Shown: in pieces, positions 24,926 through 34,502 of the stretch
Layout of the letters: each line of letters begins with the position of its first letter
How positions within the stretch are numbered: position 1 is the stretch's first letter
Assembly (NCBI RefSeq): GCF_009857445.1
Contig: NZ_WWCN01000007.1
Span: 62,001-126,000, forward strand
Reading direction: 5' to 3'
Length of the DNA: 64,000 bases
From: Duganella flavida
GTDB taxonomy: Bacteria > Pseudomonadota > Gammaproteobacteria > Burkholderiales > Burkholderiaceae_D
Notes under the pieces: model-generated
What the model was told of the DNA's origin: nothing
The model's input: the letters and a program-made list of their open reading frames with translations, nothing else
Database searches by the model: none
Translations under genes and position numbers: made by a program

Positions 24926-25834
24926 TTAAACGAGTTTGCCTTCACCGGAAGGGTACTCATTCCAGTGCAGTTTTTCACGCAAGGTGTGATAGTAGCTCCA
25001 GCCATCCGGATGCAGGAAGGTGATCGCATGCGGCGAACGCTGGATCACAATCCGGTCCTGCGATTGCAGGCTGGCGAAGGTTTGCATATCAAAGTTGACG
25101 CTGATGTCGCGGCCACGCACGATCTCAATCACGATCTCGCTGGACTCCGGCAGCACGATAGGACGGTTCGACAGCGCATGCGGCGCAATCGGCACCAGCA
25201 CGATGCCGCCCAGCGCCGGGTGCAGCAGCGGGCCGCCGGCCGACAAGGCGTAAGCAGTGGAGCCGGTCGGCGTCGAGATAATCAGGCCGTCGGAGCGCTG
25301 GTTGTACATGAACTGCCCGTCCACATCGACGCGCAGCTCGGCCATGCCGGCACCGGTGCCACGCGAGACCACCACGTCGTTGACCGCCATGCCGACGTGG
25401 ATCACGTCCGCGCCGCGCATCACGCGGCCTTCCAGCAAAGTGCGGCGTTCGGCCTTGTAGCTGCCGCTCAGGATGCGCGCCAACGCATCGTGCATGCCGT
25501 CTAGGGGAATGTCCGTCATGAAGCCGAGGCGGCCCTGGTTGATACCGATCAGCGGCACATTGAACGGCGATAGCTGGCGCGCGATGCCCAGCATGGTGCC
25601 ATCGCCGCCCATGACGACGGCGGCGTCGCACTCGGCGCCGATGCCGGCCGCGTTCATCACGCGGCGGTCGTCCAGCTGCAGGCCGAGGTGGGATGCGGTC
25701 TGCTCTTCAAACACCACCTCGTAGCCGCCGTTTTCCAGGAACTCCACCACGCTGCCCACCGATTCAGCAATGCCGTCGGTATTCGGGCGCACGACCAGGG
25801 CGATGGTTTTAAAAACAGTGGACGTGAGGGTCAT
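24926..25834 (-). CDS. nadK: NAD kinase
   Basis: A 302-residue enzyme phosphorylating NAD to NADP. The GGDGT motif ([10 protein letters not shown], near residue 74) and the NE/D-type motif ([11 protein letters not shown], near residue 150) are both present, as is the C-terminal [11 protein letters not shown] segment. Its position before recN is the standard betaproteobacterial order; in many relatives hrcA lies divergently next to it, but here a DUF3667 gene on the same strand takes that place. Confidence 0.96.
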   Translation of the reverse strand: MTLTSTVFKTIALVVRPNTDGIAESVGSVVEFLENGGYEVVFEEQTASHLGLQLDDRRVMNAAGIGAECDAAVVMGGDGTMLGIARQLSPFNVPLIGINQGRLGFMTDIPLDGMHDALARILSGSYKAERRTLLEGRVMRGADVIHVGMAVNDVVVSRGTGAGMAELRVDVDGQFMYNQRSDGLIISTPTGSTAYALSAGGPLLHPALGGIVLVPIAPHALSNRPIVLPESSEIVIEIVRGRDISVNFDMQTFASLQSQDRIVIQRSPHAITFLHPDGWSYYHTLREKLHWNEYPSGEGKLV

Positions 25835-25896
25835 AAAAGTCTCGGCTTTCGGCTAGGGCGTCGTCACTGTACATTTAAACAGTGCCATGTGCAAGT

Positions 25897-26931
25897 TTAA
25901 TGGCCGACCGTCAGGATGCCCATGCCAGCCGAAATCATCACCGCAAACGCCAGCGCCAGTATGTAGAACAGCATCAGCACCGACCAGCGCACGAAAGTGC
26001 CAAAGCGGCTGCTGTGGTAGACGCGCCGCATGGCCCATGGCAGGTAGCCGATCAGCCAGCACCACAGCAGGAACTGCAGCAGGCTGAATGGCGACAGCAG
26101 GACAGCACTGAACATCAGGAAGGCAAACGCATTGGTGTGCAACGCGAACAGCATATGCTCGCCGAAACGGCGGCCGGAGCCCAGATACAGCACCTTGAGC
26201 AGCAAGGCAAACACCGGCATCAGGCAGAAGATCGCGTACGGCGCATAGTGGTTCATGCCGTTCTTGAAGACCTTGACCTGCTCCTCCGGCGGCAGCTGGT
26301 TCAGCGCGTGCCACTGGCGGCGCAGCAGCGGCAGGCTGCTCAATTTGCCGTCGATGTATTCCTCGCTGATGTTGAGGTCCGCGTCGTTGCCATCCTTGGC
26401 GTCTTTGTCAGCTTTGTCGCCGCTATCGTTTTGCTCGGCCTTGGCGGCGCGGATGTCGGACTTGGCGTCTTCGGCCGCCATCTCGCTCATCGCATCAGCC
26501 AGCGCGTCGCGCGCGGCGGATTTGCTTGCCTCGCTGTCGGCGTCGTGCGGCTTGCCCGCCGCCGACACGGCCTGGGTGGCAATCGCCTGGCCGACGGTTT
26601 TCTTATCGCCGTGCGTCTCGCCGTCGCTGGTGAATTTTAGCAGCGCGAAAAACAGCACGCTGAAGGTCAGGTACATGCGCAGCGGCTGCACATAGCGCAC
26701 GCGGCGGCCGCGGATGTATTCGTTGGTCAGTTCGCCCGGCATCAGGATCAGCCGCTTCAGCGAGCCCCACAGCTTGCCCTCCAGCGCCACGTAATGGCCG
26801 ATGAACTCATGCAGGAACTCGCGCGTACTGGCGTGGTGCAGCACCGCCTCCTGCCCGCAATTGGCGCAGAAATGGCCGGTCAGCGGCGTTTCGCAGTTGG
26901 CGCAGTTATCCAGCTTGGCGGCAGAGCTCAT
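25897..26931 (-). CDS. DUF3667 zinc-ribbon membrane protein
   Basis: A 344-residue protein. Residues 8-27 form a zinc ribbon with two CxxC pairs (NCANCETPL, FCANCGQEA), followed by a helical region with the family pattern (REFLHEFIGHYVALEGKLW). Five or so hydrophobic segments occupy the rest. A highly charged Asp/Lys/Ala-rich stretch of about 75 residues (around 120-195) interrupts the membrane part and is likely disordered. Start at 26931 is chosen because AGGA lies nine bases ahead; an earlier in-frame ATG at 27000 is less likely. Function of the family is unknown. Confidence 0.85.
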   Translation of the reverse strand: MSSAAKLDNCANCETPLTGHFCANCGQEAVLHHASTREFLHEFIGHYVALEGKLWGSLKRLILMPGELTNEYIRGRRVRYVQPLRMYLTFSVLFFALLKFTSDGETHGDKKTVGQAIATQAVSAAGKPHDADSEASKSAARDALADAMSEMAAEDAKSDIRAAKAEQNDSGDKADKDAKDGNDADLNISEEYIDGKLSSLPLLRRQWHALNQLPPEEQVKVFKNGMNHYAPYAIFCLMPVFALLLKVLYLGSGRRFGEHMLFALHTNAFAFLMFSAVLLSPFSLLQFLLWCWLIGYLPWAMRRVYHSSRFGTFVRWSVLMLFYILALAFAVMISAGMGILTVGH

Positions 26932-27063
26932 GCAAAATATCCTGATGAAGAAATGTGGTCTAAATGATAAACGACTTTTCCTGCTGTTGTCAGAATTCAA
27001 TCTGGCGACTGACGTAAAACCAACTTGCTAAGATGGCTTGAACCCATTGCGACGGAGACCGCC

Positions 27064-27303
27064 ATGAAAGACCAGCACGTCAATACGGACGCCAAGGTAA
27101 AAGACGACGGCGTCAAACGCATGCCGCACGAGCGCGATGAAGCGCCTGACGACCAGGGCGCCAAGCCGCGCAGCATCATGCGCCAGGCCGCTGCCGACGT
27201 GGATAGCGGCATGGTCGATACCGACCTGCACAACCAGCGCGGCGTGGAAAAGCCGCGCAGCGACGCCAAGGCGCAACCGCAGCCCAACGTCAAGAGCGAC
27301 TGA
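27064..27303 (+). CDS. small hydrophilic hypothetical protein
   Basis: A 79-residue, highly charged protein (many Asp, Lys, Arg, Gln, no hydrophobic segment), probably disordered. GGAG lies seven bases before the ATG. It ends 16 bases before the sorbosone-dehydrogenase-like gene on the same strand. I do not recognise a characterised family; short charged proteins of this kind are common in Burkholderiales. Confidence 0.7.
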   Translation: MKDQHVNTDAKVKDDGVKRMPHERDEAPDDQGAKPRSIMRQAAADVDSGMVDTDLHNQRGVEKPRSDAKAQPQPNVKSD

Positions 27304-27319
27304 GCGAGGGAACAGCCAT

Positions 27320-28636
27320 ATGCGCTATGCCATTTCGCTGTTGCTCGCCGCCTGCGCGCCGCTGTTGACGCACGCCCAGTCCTTCCCGCCCGGTTTCGGG
27401 CCCAGCCCGCAGCTGCCCGAGCCTGAGCACAAGCTGATCCCGACCCTCAACGTGGCGCCGGCCGAACCGTTTTCAGCGCAACAGCGCCCGCTTGCACCGC
27501 CCGGCTTCAGCGTGACCGCCTATGCGCACGGACTCGATCATCCGCGCTGGCTGTACACGCTGCCGAATGGCGACGTGCTGGTGGCCGAAACTAATGCCCC
27601 GCCCAAGCCGGACGATAGCAAGGGCATCAAGGGCATGGTCATGAAGCAGCAAATGAAAAAAGCCGGTGCCGCCACCGAATCGGCCAACCGCATCACGCTA
27701 CTGCGCGGTCTGGATGGCAAAGGCGAGGTGCAGAGCCGCAGCACCTACCTCACTGGCTTGCACTCGCCATTCGGCATGGCATTGGTCGGCAAAGACTTGT
27801 ACGTGGCCGATACCGACGCCGTGCTGCGCTTCCCCTACCAGGAAGGCGCCACCAGCATCAGCACACCCGGCGTGAAGGTGATGGACCTGCCCGCCGGCAC
27901 CATCAACCACCACTGGACCAAGAACATCATCGCCAGCCCGGACGGCAAATACTTGTACGTGACGGTCGGCTCCAACAGCAACGTCGGCGAAAACGGCATC
28001 GCAGCGGAAACCGGCCGCGCCGCGATCTGGCAACTGGAACTGGCCACCAATAAATCGCGCCTGTTCGCGACCGGCCTGCGCAACGCCAACGGCATGGGCT
28101 GGGAACCGCAGACGCACGCCCTGTGGACCACCGTCAACGAACGCGATGAGCTGGGCAACGACCTGGTGCCGGACTATATGACCTCGGTGAAGGAAGGCGG
28201 TTTCTACGGCTGGCCATACAGCTACTACGGCCAGCATGTCGATACCCGCGTGTCGCCGCAAAAGCCGGAGCTGGTGGCCAAGGCCATCGTGCCCGACTAT
28301 GCACTGGGCGGGCATACTGCTTCGCTGGGATTGACCTTCTATGAATCGGCGCTGTTCCCGCAGCAGTATCGCGGCGGCGTATTCATTGGCCAGCATGGTT
28401 CGTGGAACCGCAAGCCGCACAGCGGCTACAAGGTGGTGTTTATCCCATTCAGCGGTGGCAAGCCGTCCGGGCCGCCGCAGGATTTCCTGTCCGGCTTCCT
28501 CAGCAGCGAAGGCAAGGCGCAAGGACGTCCGGTCGGCGTGACGGTGGACCGGCAAGGTGCGCTACTGGTAGCAGACGATGTGGCCAATGTTATCTGGCGG
28601 GTGGCGCCGTCGCCGACGCAATCGGCTGGGCGCTGA
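27320..28636 (+). CDS. secreted PQQ-type sugar (sorbosone) dehydrogenase-like protein
   Basis: A 438-residue protein with a Sec signal peptide (cut after THAQ, about residue 20), then a six-bladed beta-propeller of the glucose/sorbosone dehydrogenase family. Family segments are visible: [63 protein letters not shown] and GQHGSWNR. Members oxidise sugars in the periplasm with PQQ; the substrate here is not known. GAGGGA precedes the chosen start; a longer frame to 27137 overlaps the small gene before it. Confidence 0.85.
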   Translation: MRYAISLLLAACAPLLTHAQSFPPGFGPSPQLPEPEHKLIPTLNVAPAEPFSAQQRPLAPPGFSVTAYAHGLDHPRWLYTLPNGDVLVAETNAPPKPDDSKGIKGMVMKQQMKKAGAATESANRITLLRGLDGKGEVQSRSTYLTGLHSPFGMALVGKDLYVADTDAVLRFPYQEGATSISTPGVKVMDLPAGTINHHWTKNIIASPDGKYLYVTVGSNSNVGENGIAAETGRAAIWQLELATNKSRLFATGLRNANGMGWEPQTHALWTTVNERDELGNDLVPDYMTSVKEGGFYGWPYSYYGQHVDTRVSPQKPELVAKAIVPDYALGGHTASLGLTFYESALFPQQYRGGVFIGQHGSWNRKPHSGYKVVFIPFSGGKPSGPPQDFLSGFLSSEGKAQGRPVGVTVDRQGALLVADDVANVIWRVAPSPTQSAGR

Positions 28637-28676
28637 TAAAATCCTTGTTTCGCTTCATCACCAACAAGGATTTACC

Positions 28677-29084
28677 ATGCGCATCCTGCACACCATGCTG
28701 CGAGTCGGCGACCTGCAACGCTCCATCGATTTCTACACCAAGGTACTCGGCATGAAACTGCTGCGCACCAGCGACAACCCGGAGTACCAGTACACGCTGG
28801 CCTTCCTCGGCTTTGGCTCGAACCCTGACCACGCCGAGCTGGAACTGACCTATAACTACGGCACCACCAGCTACGACATGGGCACGGCCTACGGCCACAT
28901 CGCGATTTCGGCGGAAGACATCTACAGCACCGCCGCCGCAGTGAAAGCCAATGGCGGCAATGTCACGCGCGAGCCGGGTCCGGTCAAGGGCGGCACCACC
29001 GTGATCGCCTTCGTTACCGATCCGGACGGCTACAAAATCGAACTGATCGAACGCAGCTTCGATGGCCAGGGCGCCGGCCTGTAA
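28677..29084 (+). CDS. gloA: lactoylglutathione lyase (glyoxalase I)
   Basis: A 135-residue metalloenzyme turning the methylglyoxal-glutathione hemithioacetal into S-lactoylglutathione. Metal ligands fit the E. coli GloA pattern: H5 (RILHTM), E56 (AELELTYN), H74 (GHIAI) and E122 (KIELIER). Length equals that of E. coli GloA, a Ni-type enzyme. The start at 28677 follows AAGGA; the longer upstream frame overlaps the preceding gene. Confidence 0.95.
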   Translation: MRILHTMLRVGDLQRSIDFYTKVLGMKLLRTSDNPEYQYTLAFLGFGSNPDHAELELTYNYGTTSYDMGTAYGHIAISAEDIYSTAAAVKANGGNVTREPGPVKGGTTVIAFVTDPDGYKIELIERSFDGQGAGL

Positions 29085-29088
29085 GTCG

Positions 29089-29997
29089 TCACACTGCGGC
29101 TGCGCCCAGCGCGGCGCAGGCCGCAATCACCATCAGGCTGACAGGATCCCGGCTGACATACAGCAGCGGATCCTCATTGACCTCGCCCCGGAACGACAAC
29201 ACCCACAAGCGCCCCAGCCACAGCATGGCCAGCGGCACAATACCGAACAGCCACGACGGATGGCGGTACAACTTGAGCACGTTCTCCGAATTAAAGTACA
29301 GCATAAAAATCACCACCGAGACGAAGGCGCTGTTCATGCCCAGCATGCCGATCGGCGCGCGGTCGGCGGTGGCGTAGCCGCGTCCGGAGGTTTTCTCCTT
29401 GCCCACGCGTTCCAGGTTGAACAACTCGCTGTGCCGCTTGAGCAGCGCCAGCGACAGGAACAGGAAGAAGGAAAACGCCAGCAACCAGAACGACGGTTCA
29501 ATGCCCGTGGCCGCGCAGCCGCCCAGCACGCGCATGGTGTGCAGCAGCGCCAGCGTGACGGTATCGACCATCAGCAAGCGCTTCAGGTACATCGAGTAAG
29601 CGACGGTGGAGACGAAGTACACCGCTACCGCAGCCAGCAGCAGCCGGCCGTAGCAAGCGCACAAGGCCAAAGCGGCCAGCGCCAGCAGCACACTGACACC
29701 GCGCGCCAGCGTGGCCGACAAGGCGCCGCTGGCAATCGGACGATGGCGCTTGGTGGGGTGATGGCGGTCGTCTTCCGCATCCATCGCATCGTTGAGCAGG
29801 TAGGCGCTGGAAGCGCACAGGCAGAACGCCGCAAACGCCACCAGCGATTGCAACGCGGTGGCGCCGTTGATGGCGTGGCCGGCCAGCATCGGCACGAACA
29901 CCAGCAGATTCTTCAGCCAATGGCGCGGACGCAGGCCCTGCCACAAAGCGCGCGCGGTGGACGGCTGCTGGCGCAGTTCGAATTCAGCGCTGGTCAT
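29089..29997 (-). CDS. UbiA-family prenyltransferase
   Basis: A 302-residue polytopic membrane enzyme. The first Asp-rich motif is YLLNDAMDAEDDRHHPTKR (near residue 60), typical of UbiA enzymes and closest in pattern to decaprenyl-phosphate phosphoribosyltransferase-like members (HRPIASG follows). About eight hydrophobic segments are visible. Its start overlaps the stop of the upstream membrane protein gene (ATGA), so the two are coupled. Possible roles are lipid-linked arabinose or other polyprenyl-phosphate sugar synthesis; this is inference. Confidence 0.85.
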   Translation of the reverse strand: MTSAEFELRQQPSTARALWQGLRPRHWLKNLLVFVPMLAGHAINGATALQSLVAFAAFCLCASSAYLLNDAMDAEDDRHHPTKRHRPIASGALSATLARGVSVLLALAALALCACYGRLLLAAVAVYFVSTVAYSMYLKRLLMVDTVTLALLHTMRVLGGCAATGIEPSFWLLAFSFFLFLSLALLKRHSELFNLERVGKEKTSGRGYATADRAPIGMLGMNSAFVSVVIFMLYFNSENVLKLYRHPSWLFGIVPLAMLWLGRLWVLSFRGEVNEDPLLYVSRDPVSLMVIAACAALGAAAV

Positions 29998-30947
29998 GCC
30001 GGCACTTTCGCCGGCGTCCACTGCTCCAGCCGTGCTGCCAGCCACAAGGCGGCGAATGGCGCCAGCATTGGGTACAGGCCCCAGATGGCGCGGCCGTCGA
30101 TGCGCACGCACAGCGCGGCGTACAGCGGCGGCAGCACCATCAACAACAGCAGCGATTTCAGCGGCTGCAGCGCCGGGGCGCTGGATGCAGAACCGCGCAT
30201 GCCCAGCAGCGCCAGCGGCAGCACCAGCCCGGCCGCCGTCACCAGCGAGGCCAGCGAGCGCACGTCCTTCAAGGCGGTGATGACGGTGTAGATGCTCGGC
30301 GCCCACACATAGCTCGGCAGGCCGGGAATCAGCCACCAGCGCACCGCTACCATCCACGCGCCGGCGGCAGCCAGCGCCACCAGCCCCGGCATGATGGCGA
30401 TGCGGCGCATGGCCAGCAGCCACACCAGCAGCAGGATGTTTTCTTCACGCACGGCAGCACCGGCGACGCCAGCCACAGCGGCCAACCACGGCTGGCCAGA
30501 CAGCACTGCCAGCACGAAGGCAGCGCGGGCGCAGAGCGAGGCGGGGTCGGTCAGCAGGTAGGGCGCGTACCAAAAGGTGGGCACCGACAGTAGCAGCAGC
30601 AGGCCGGCGATGACTGCGCCTTTGCGGCCGATGCCTGCGCGCAGCGCGGCCAGCGTCATCATCACGGCGGTGGCGCTGATGCACAGCCAGTTGAGCAGGG
30701 CGAAGCTTTGGCGGGTGTCACCGGGTATCGCAGCAGCCAAGGCAGGCGCCAGCAAGCGGTATGGGAAAGGCGCGCGCAGCTCGCTCGCCGGGATTTCGCC
30801 GCGCAGGTAACGGGCGGTATTGAAGTATGCCAGCGAATCTTCCACCGTGCCGCCCCAGCGCCAGATCATGACCAGCAAGGCCAGCGCGGCAAAGCCGCCG
30901 ATGAGGATGAGAAGTTGTTTGCGTGTCAGTGCTGCGGAGGTAGTCAT
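29994..30947 (-). CDS. polytopic membrane protein, putative polyprenyl-phosphate sugar-using enzyme
   Basis: A 317-residue protein with about eight to ten hydrophobic segments and few soluble loops. The early segment SLAYFNTARYLRGEIPASELRAPFPYRLLAP and the later REENILLLVWL resemble the periplasmic loop region of GT-C-fold glycosyltransferases and their relatives, but I see no certain DD/DE motif. It is translationally coupled to the UbiA-family gene. Family assignment is uncertain; membrane location is clear. Confidence 0.65.
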   Translation of the reverse strand: MTTSAALTRKQLLILIGGFAALALLVMIWRWGGTVEDSLAYFNTARYLRGEIPASELRAPFPYRLLAPALAAAIPGDTRQSFALLNWLCISATAVMMTLAALRAGIGRKGAVIAGLLLLLSVPTFWYAPYLLTDPASLCARAAFVLAVLSGQPWLAAVAGVAGAAVREENILLLVWLLAMRRIAIMPGLVALAAAGAWMVAVRWWLIPGLPSYVWAPSIYTVITALKDVRSLASLVTAAGLVLPLALLGMRGSASSAPALQPLKSLLLLMVLPPLYAALCVRIDGRAIWGLYPMLAPFAALWLAARLEQWTPAKVPA

Positions 30948-31037
30948 GCGGCTTTAATGATTTGATAACGGACCGGATACTACCTCCTTCTTAACTTTTA
31001 GTCCATGCGCGCACATCGGCACCGTGATGTGTGCTCC

Positions 31038-31772
31038 TTACACCATGCCGCCGTTGGCACGCAGGGTCTGGCCGTTGATCCAGCTACCGTCCGGACCGGC
31101 GAGGAAGGACACGGCGCTGGCGATGTCTTCCGGCTGGCCCAGGCGCTCCAGCGGCGTCATCTTGGCGAGACGGTCGATCAGCTCCGGCGTTTTCCCGTCG
31201 AGGAACAGAGCAGTGGCGGTCGGTCCCGGCGCGACCGCGTTGACGGTGATATTCTTGCCACGCAGTTCCTTGGCCAGAATGGAGGTCATGGCTTCCACGC
31301 CGGCCTTGGTGGCGACGTAGGCCGAATAACCCGGCAGCAGCGTCCCCACCAAACTCGACGAGAAATTGATGATGCGGCCGCCCTGCTCCAGCTTGGCCGT
31401 GGCCTCGCGCATGGTATTGAAGCTGCCCTTGAGGTTGACGGCCACCAGGCGGTCAAAGGTGTCGTCATCGGTGGCGCCCAGCTGTGGCAGTTGCGGCGGC
31501 ATGATGCCGGCATTGTTGACCAGCACGTCCACGCGGCCGAGTTGGGCGATGGTCTGCTCGAACAGCTTGCGCACCTCGGCCGCACTGGCAACGTCGGCCT
31601 GCACGGCGATGGCAGTGCCGCCTTGCGCGGCAATCGCGGCTACGACCTTGTCAGCCTCGGCCACGTTCCCGGCGTAGTTGACGACCACGGCAAAGCCGTC
31701 CTTGGCCAGACGCCGGGCGATGGCGGCGCCGATGCCACGGGATGCGCCGGTGATGATGGCTACTTGTTTCAT
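31038..31772 (-). CDS. short-chain dehydrogenase/reductase
   Basis: A 244-residue NAD(P)-dependent oxidoreductase with a Rossmann fold. The cofactor motif TGASRGIGAA (residues 8-17), the NNAG motif, the catalytic Ser in NFSSSLVG and Y-x3-K (YVATK) are all present, plus the PG motif VAPGPTAT. Substrate is unknown. The start follows AAGGAG with a seven-base gap. It is a single gene between the membrane pair and tolC. Confidence 0.92.
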   Translation of the reverse strand: MKQVAIITGASRGIGAAIARRLAKDGFAVVVNYAGNVAEADKVVAAIAAQGGTAIAVQADVASAAEVRKLFEQTIAQLGRVDVLVNNAGIMPPQLPQLGATDDDTFDRLVAVNLKGSFNTMREATAKLEQGGRIINFSSSLVGTLLPGYSAYVATKAGVEAMTSILAKELRGKNITVNAVAPGPTATALFLDGKTPELIDRLAKMTPLERLGQPEDIASAVSFLAGPDGSWINGQTLRANGGMV

Positions 31773-31883
31773 GGTCTTGCTCCTTCGGATGTGTTTGGGA
31801 TGTGTTCAGTATCCGCCTACACAAGGAATGAATAAATCCATGAAATTTGCTATGACTATGCAGTTTTCACTAATAATTAGGAC

Positions 31884-31911
31884 AAAAAAATGCCGGCGCG
31901 AGGCCGGCATT
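31884..31911 (-). terminator. rho-independent terminator of tolC
   Basis: On the minus strand ATGCCGGC-CTCGC-GCCGGCAT followed by seven T, starting 22 bases after the tolC stop codon. Confidence 0.9.
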
Positions 31912-31932
31912 GATCGAAGGTAAATCGTAGGT

Positions 31933-33255
31933 TTAGTGCACCAGCAGCGCGTTGATCGGCGCCAGGTCCGCTTCCTTCAGCGAGCCGGCCGCCGATTTCA
32001 GGCGCAGGCCATTCATGATGGTGTCGTAGCGGGCTTTCGACAGGTCTTTCTGGGTCGAGTACAACAGCTTTTGCGCATTCAGCACGTCGATGTTGATACG
32101 CACGCCGACCTGGTAGCCCAGCTTGTTCGAATCGAGCGAGGACTTGCTCGACACTTCCGCCGCTTCCAGCGCCTTGACCTGGGCCAGGCCGCTGGTCATG
32201 CCGAGGAAGGCCTGGCGCGCGGTCTGCGAGGCAGCGCGCTTGGTCGCTTCCAGGTCATTGCGGGCCTTGTCTTCCAGGGCGATGGTCTCGCGCACCTTGC
32301 TGGTCACGGCAAAGCCGCTGAAGATCGGGATGTTCCAGCTGACGCCGATGGCATTGTTGTTGATGGTACTGCCGCCGCCCGACTGGTAGGAGTGCGAGCT
32401 GCTGGCGATCAGATTGGCGGTCGGCAGGTGGTTGGCGCGGTTGCGCGAGATTTCACGCTTGGCGATTTCCACGTTCAGGCCGGCGGCCACCACCGAGTAG
32501 TTCTGCGTTTCAGCCGAGCTGATCCAAGGCTCCACGGCGGCCGGCGACGGCGGCGAGATCGTCACGCCGGTGCGCAGCGGCGCCAGGTCGGCGGTGCTCT
32601 GGCCGATGATCACTTGCAGCGCGGTGCGCTTGTTGTCCAGATCGTTGATGGCGGCAAATTCCTGCGCCACCACCAGGTCGTACGCGGCTTGCGCCTCGTG
32701 GGTATCGGTGATGGTCTGGGTGCCGACTTCAAAATTGCGCTTGGCCGAGGCCAGCTGTTCGGTGGTTGCCACTTTCTGCGCCTGGGTCGCGGTCAGGTTG
32801 TCCTGCGCGGTCAGCACGTCGAAATACGCTTGCGCCACGCGCACGATCAGGTCTTGCTGGGCTTGCGAGAAGGTGGCTTCGGCAGTGGCCTGGGCCAGCT
32901 TGCTTTGCTGGTAGGTTTCCCACGCGCCCCAGTTGATCAGCGGCTGCGACAGCGACACGGTGTAGCTGTTGGCGTGGTAATTGGTATCGCCCTTGACCAT
33001 ATTGCCGGTAAAGGCTTCGGCGGTGGTCAGGTCGCCGGAGTTGCGGGTATTGGAACCGCTGGCCGACACATTCGGCAGCAACACGGAGCGCCCCTGGGTG
33101 ATGCGTTCCTGGCCGGCGGCAAGCGATGAGCGGGCGCCGGCGTAAGTGGCGTCATTGGCCAGTGCTTGCTGGTACACCTGGAGCAGGTCGGCCGCCTGTG
33201 CGTTGAGCGTCAAAAAGGCGCTGGTGATCAGCACGGCGATAAGGGGTCTCTGCAT
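31933..33255 (-). CDS. tolC: TolC-family outer membrane efflux protein
   Basis: A 440-residue outer-membrane channel protein of type I secretion and efflux systems. A Sec signal peptide (MQRPLIAVLITSAFLTLNAQA, residues 1-21 given here in part) precedes two repeats of the OEP domain with long coiled-coil regions rich in Ala and Gln (QQSKLAQATAEATFSQAQQD). GGAG lies ten bases ahead of the chosen start. It is third in the run pcm-rhodanese-tolC, a conserved betaproteobacterial order, and ends in a strong terminator. Confidence 0.93.
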   Translation of the reverse strand: MQRPLIAVLITSAFLTLNAQAADLLQVYQQALANDATYAGARSSLAAGQERITQGRSVLLPNVSASGSNTRNSGDLTTAEAFTGNMVKGDTNYHANSYTVSLSQPLINWGAWETYQQSKLAQATAEATFSQAQQDLIVRVAQAYFDVLTAQDNLTATQAQKVATTEQLASAKRNFEVGTQTITDTHEAQAAYDLVVAQEFAAINDLDNKRTALQVIIGQSTADLAPLRTGVTISPPSPAAVEPWISSAETQNYSVVAAGLNVEIAKREISRNRANHLPTANLIASSSHSYQSGGGSTINNNAIGVSWNIPIFSGFAVTSKVRETIALEDKARNDLEATKRAASQTARQAFLGMTSGLAQVKALEAAEVSSKSSLDSNKLGYQVGVRINIDVLNAQKLLYSTQKDLSKARYDTIMNGLRLKSAAGSLKEADLAPINALLVH

Positions 33256-33340
33256 TGCAATCTCCGTTGGAGTCATCAAAAAAGTTGAACAAATCAAAAA
33301 CACTACTTAGCGCCGCGCCGGCCGGCAGCGCGGCGGCCAG

Positions 33341-33664
33341 TTAATACTTGGCCATCGTGCTATCGACTTGCAGCGCCCAGGCGTGGATGCCGCCGGTCAG
33401 GTTGACCATCTTGCCGAAGCCATTACGCTCCAGGAAGGCGGCCACCTGCATACTGCGCGCACCGTGATGGCAGATGCAGACAATCGCTGCATCCTCATCG
33501 AGGTCGTCAATGCGCGCCGGGATGGTATTCATCGGGATCTGGACTGAGCCGTCGATGCGGCAAGTCTCGAATTCCCAGTTTTCTCGCACGTCCAGCAACA
33601 TCGGGCTAGGACGGGCGTCGTCTGCCAGCCAGTCGGCCAGTTCCAGCGCGGTGATCTGCTGCAT
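33341..33664 (-). CDS. single-domain rhodanese
   Basis: A 107-residue sulfurtransferase-like protein. The active-site loop CHHGARS with its Cys (near residue 71) and Arg has the six-residue length of rhodaneses that act on sulfur rather than phosphate. LLDVRENWEFETCRIDGS is the conserved early segment. It lies 15 bases after pcm and about 85 before tolC. The sulfur acceptor is unknown. Confidence 0.9.
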   Translation of the reverse strand: MQQITALELADWLADDARPSPMLLDVRENWEFETCRIDGSVQIPMNTIPARIDDLDEDAAIVCICHHGARSMQVAAFLERNGFGKMVNLTGGIHAWALQVDSTMAKY

Positions 33665-33679
33665 GGCTAACCTTCCCGC

Positions 33680-34345
33680 TTAAAACTTGAACTGCGACGG
33701 CGCTGCTGCCGAAGCCAGCGCTTTCACGTTGGTTTCAAACAGGGTGCGGGTGTCGTAGCCAGCTTCGCCGGTGCGGGTGATCAGCTGTGCCTTCATCGCC
33801 GGCGCCTGGCCGATGATGACTGCCAGGCGGCCGCCCACTTTCAATTGTTGCAACAGCGCTTCCGGCAGCACCGGCAGCGAACCGGACACCACGATCACAT
33901 CGAACGGCGCGCCGTTGGTCCAGCCTTGCGCGCCATTGCCCTGCTCCACGGTCACGTTGGTGACGCCGTTGTCAGCCAGGTTCTTTTCCGCCAGTGCTTT
34001 CAGTTCCGGCGACAGTTCTACCGCCGTCACCTTCTGCGCCTTGTGGCCCAGCAGTGCCGCCAGGTAGCCGGAACCGGCGCCGATCAGCAGCACGGCTTCG
34101 TGCTTTTTCAGGCCCAGGTCTTGCAGCAGCCGGGCTTCAATCTTCGGCGCCAGCATCAGTTCGCCGCCAGGCAGCGGAATTTCGATGTCGGCAAAGGCCA
34201 GCGCCTTGTGCGCGGCCGGCACGAAGTTTTCACGTTTGACAACGTGCAGCAACTCCAGCACCTCGGCGTCCAGGACGTCCCAAGGACGGATTTGCTGTTC
34301 GATCATGTTGAAGCGGGCTTGTTCGATATTCATCTTATGACTCAT
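33680..34345 (-). CDS. pcm: protein-L-isoaspartate O-methyltransferase
   Basis: A 221-residue AdoMet-dependent methyltransferase repairing isoaspartyl residues. The AdoMet loop VLLIGAGSGYLAALLG (near residue 83) and the N-terminal ARFNMIEQQIRPW pattern of the betaproteobacterial Pcm branch are visible; the branch is slightly divergent from E. coli Pcm. The start may be residue 1 or the Met at residue 5. It heads the pcm-rhodanese-tolC run. Confidence 0.88.
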   Translation of the reverse strand: MSHKMNIEQARFNMIEQQIRPWDVLDAEVLELLHVVKRENFVPAAHKALAFADIEIPLPGGELMLAPKIEARLLQDLGLKKHEAVLLIGAGSGYLAALLGHKAQKVTAVELSPELKALAEKNLADNGVTNVTVEQGNGAQGWTNGAPFDVIVVSGSLPVLPEALLQQLKVGGRLAVIIGQAPAMKAQLITRTGEAGYDTRTLFETNVKALASAAAPSQFKF

Positions 34346-34502
34346 GTCGGGATTAAATAATCCGTCATTTTATCGTTGAACTGGCATGGAGGCACATATT
34401 AACGATTCGACGGGCCGTTCGCGGGAAATTGCGACAGGTTGCAGTTTAAGGGGGGTGAACCTGCGAAAATGGCAAGCTGGACGGAAAAGTACAGGGTAGC
34501 AC

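Noticed and set aside
31773..31883. AT-rich stretch before the SDR gene as a LysR or AraC binding region
   Set aside because: It is AT-rich and contains short symmetric pieces, but no regulator gene is adjacent and no clear dyad could be defined.
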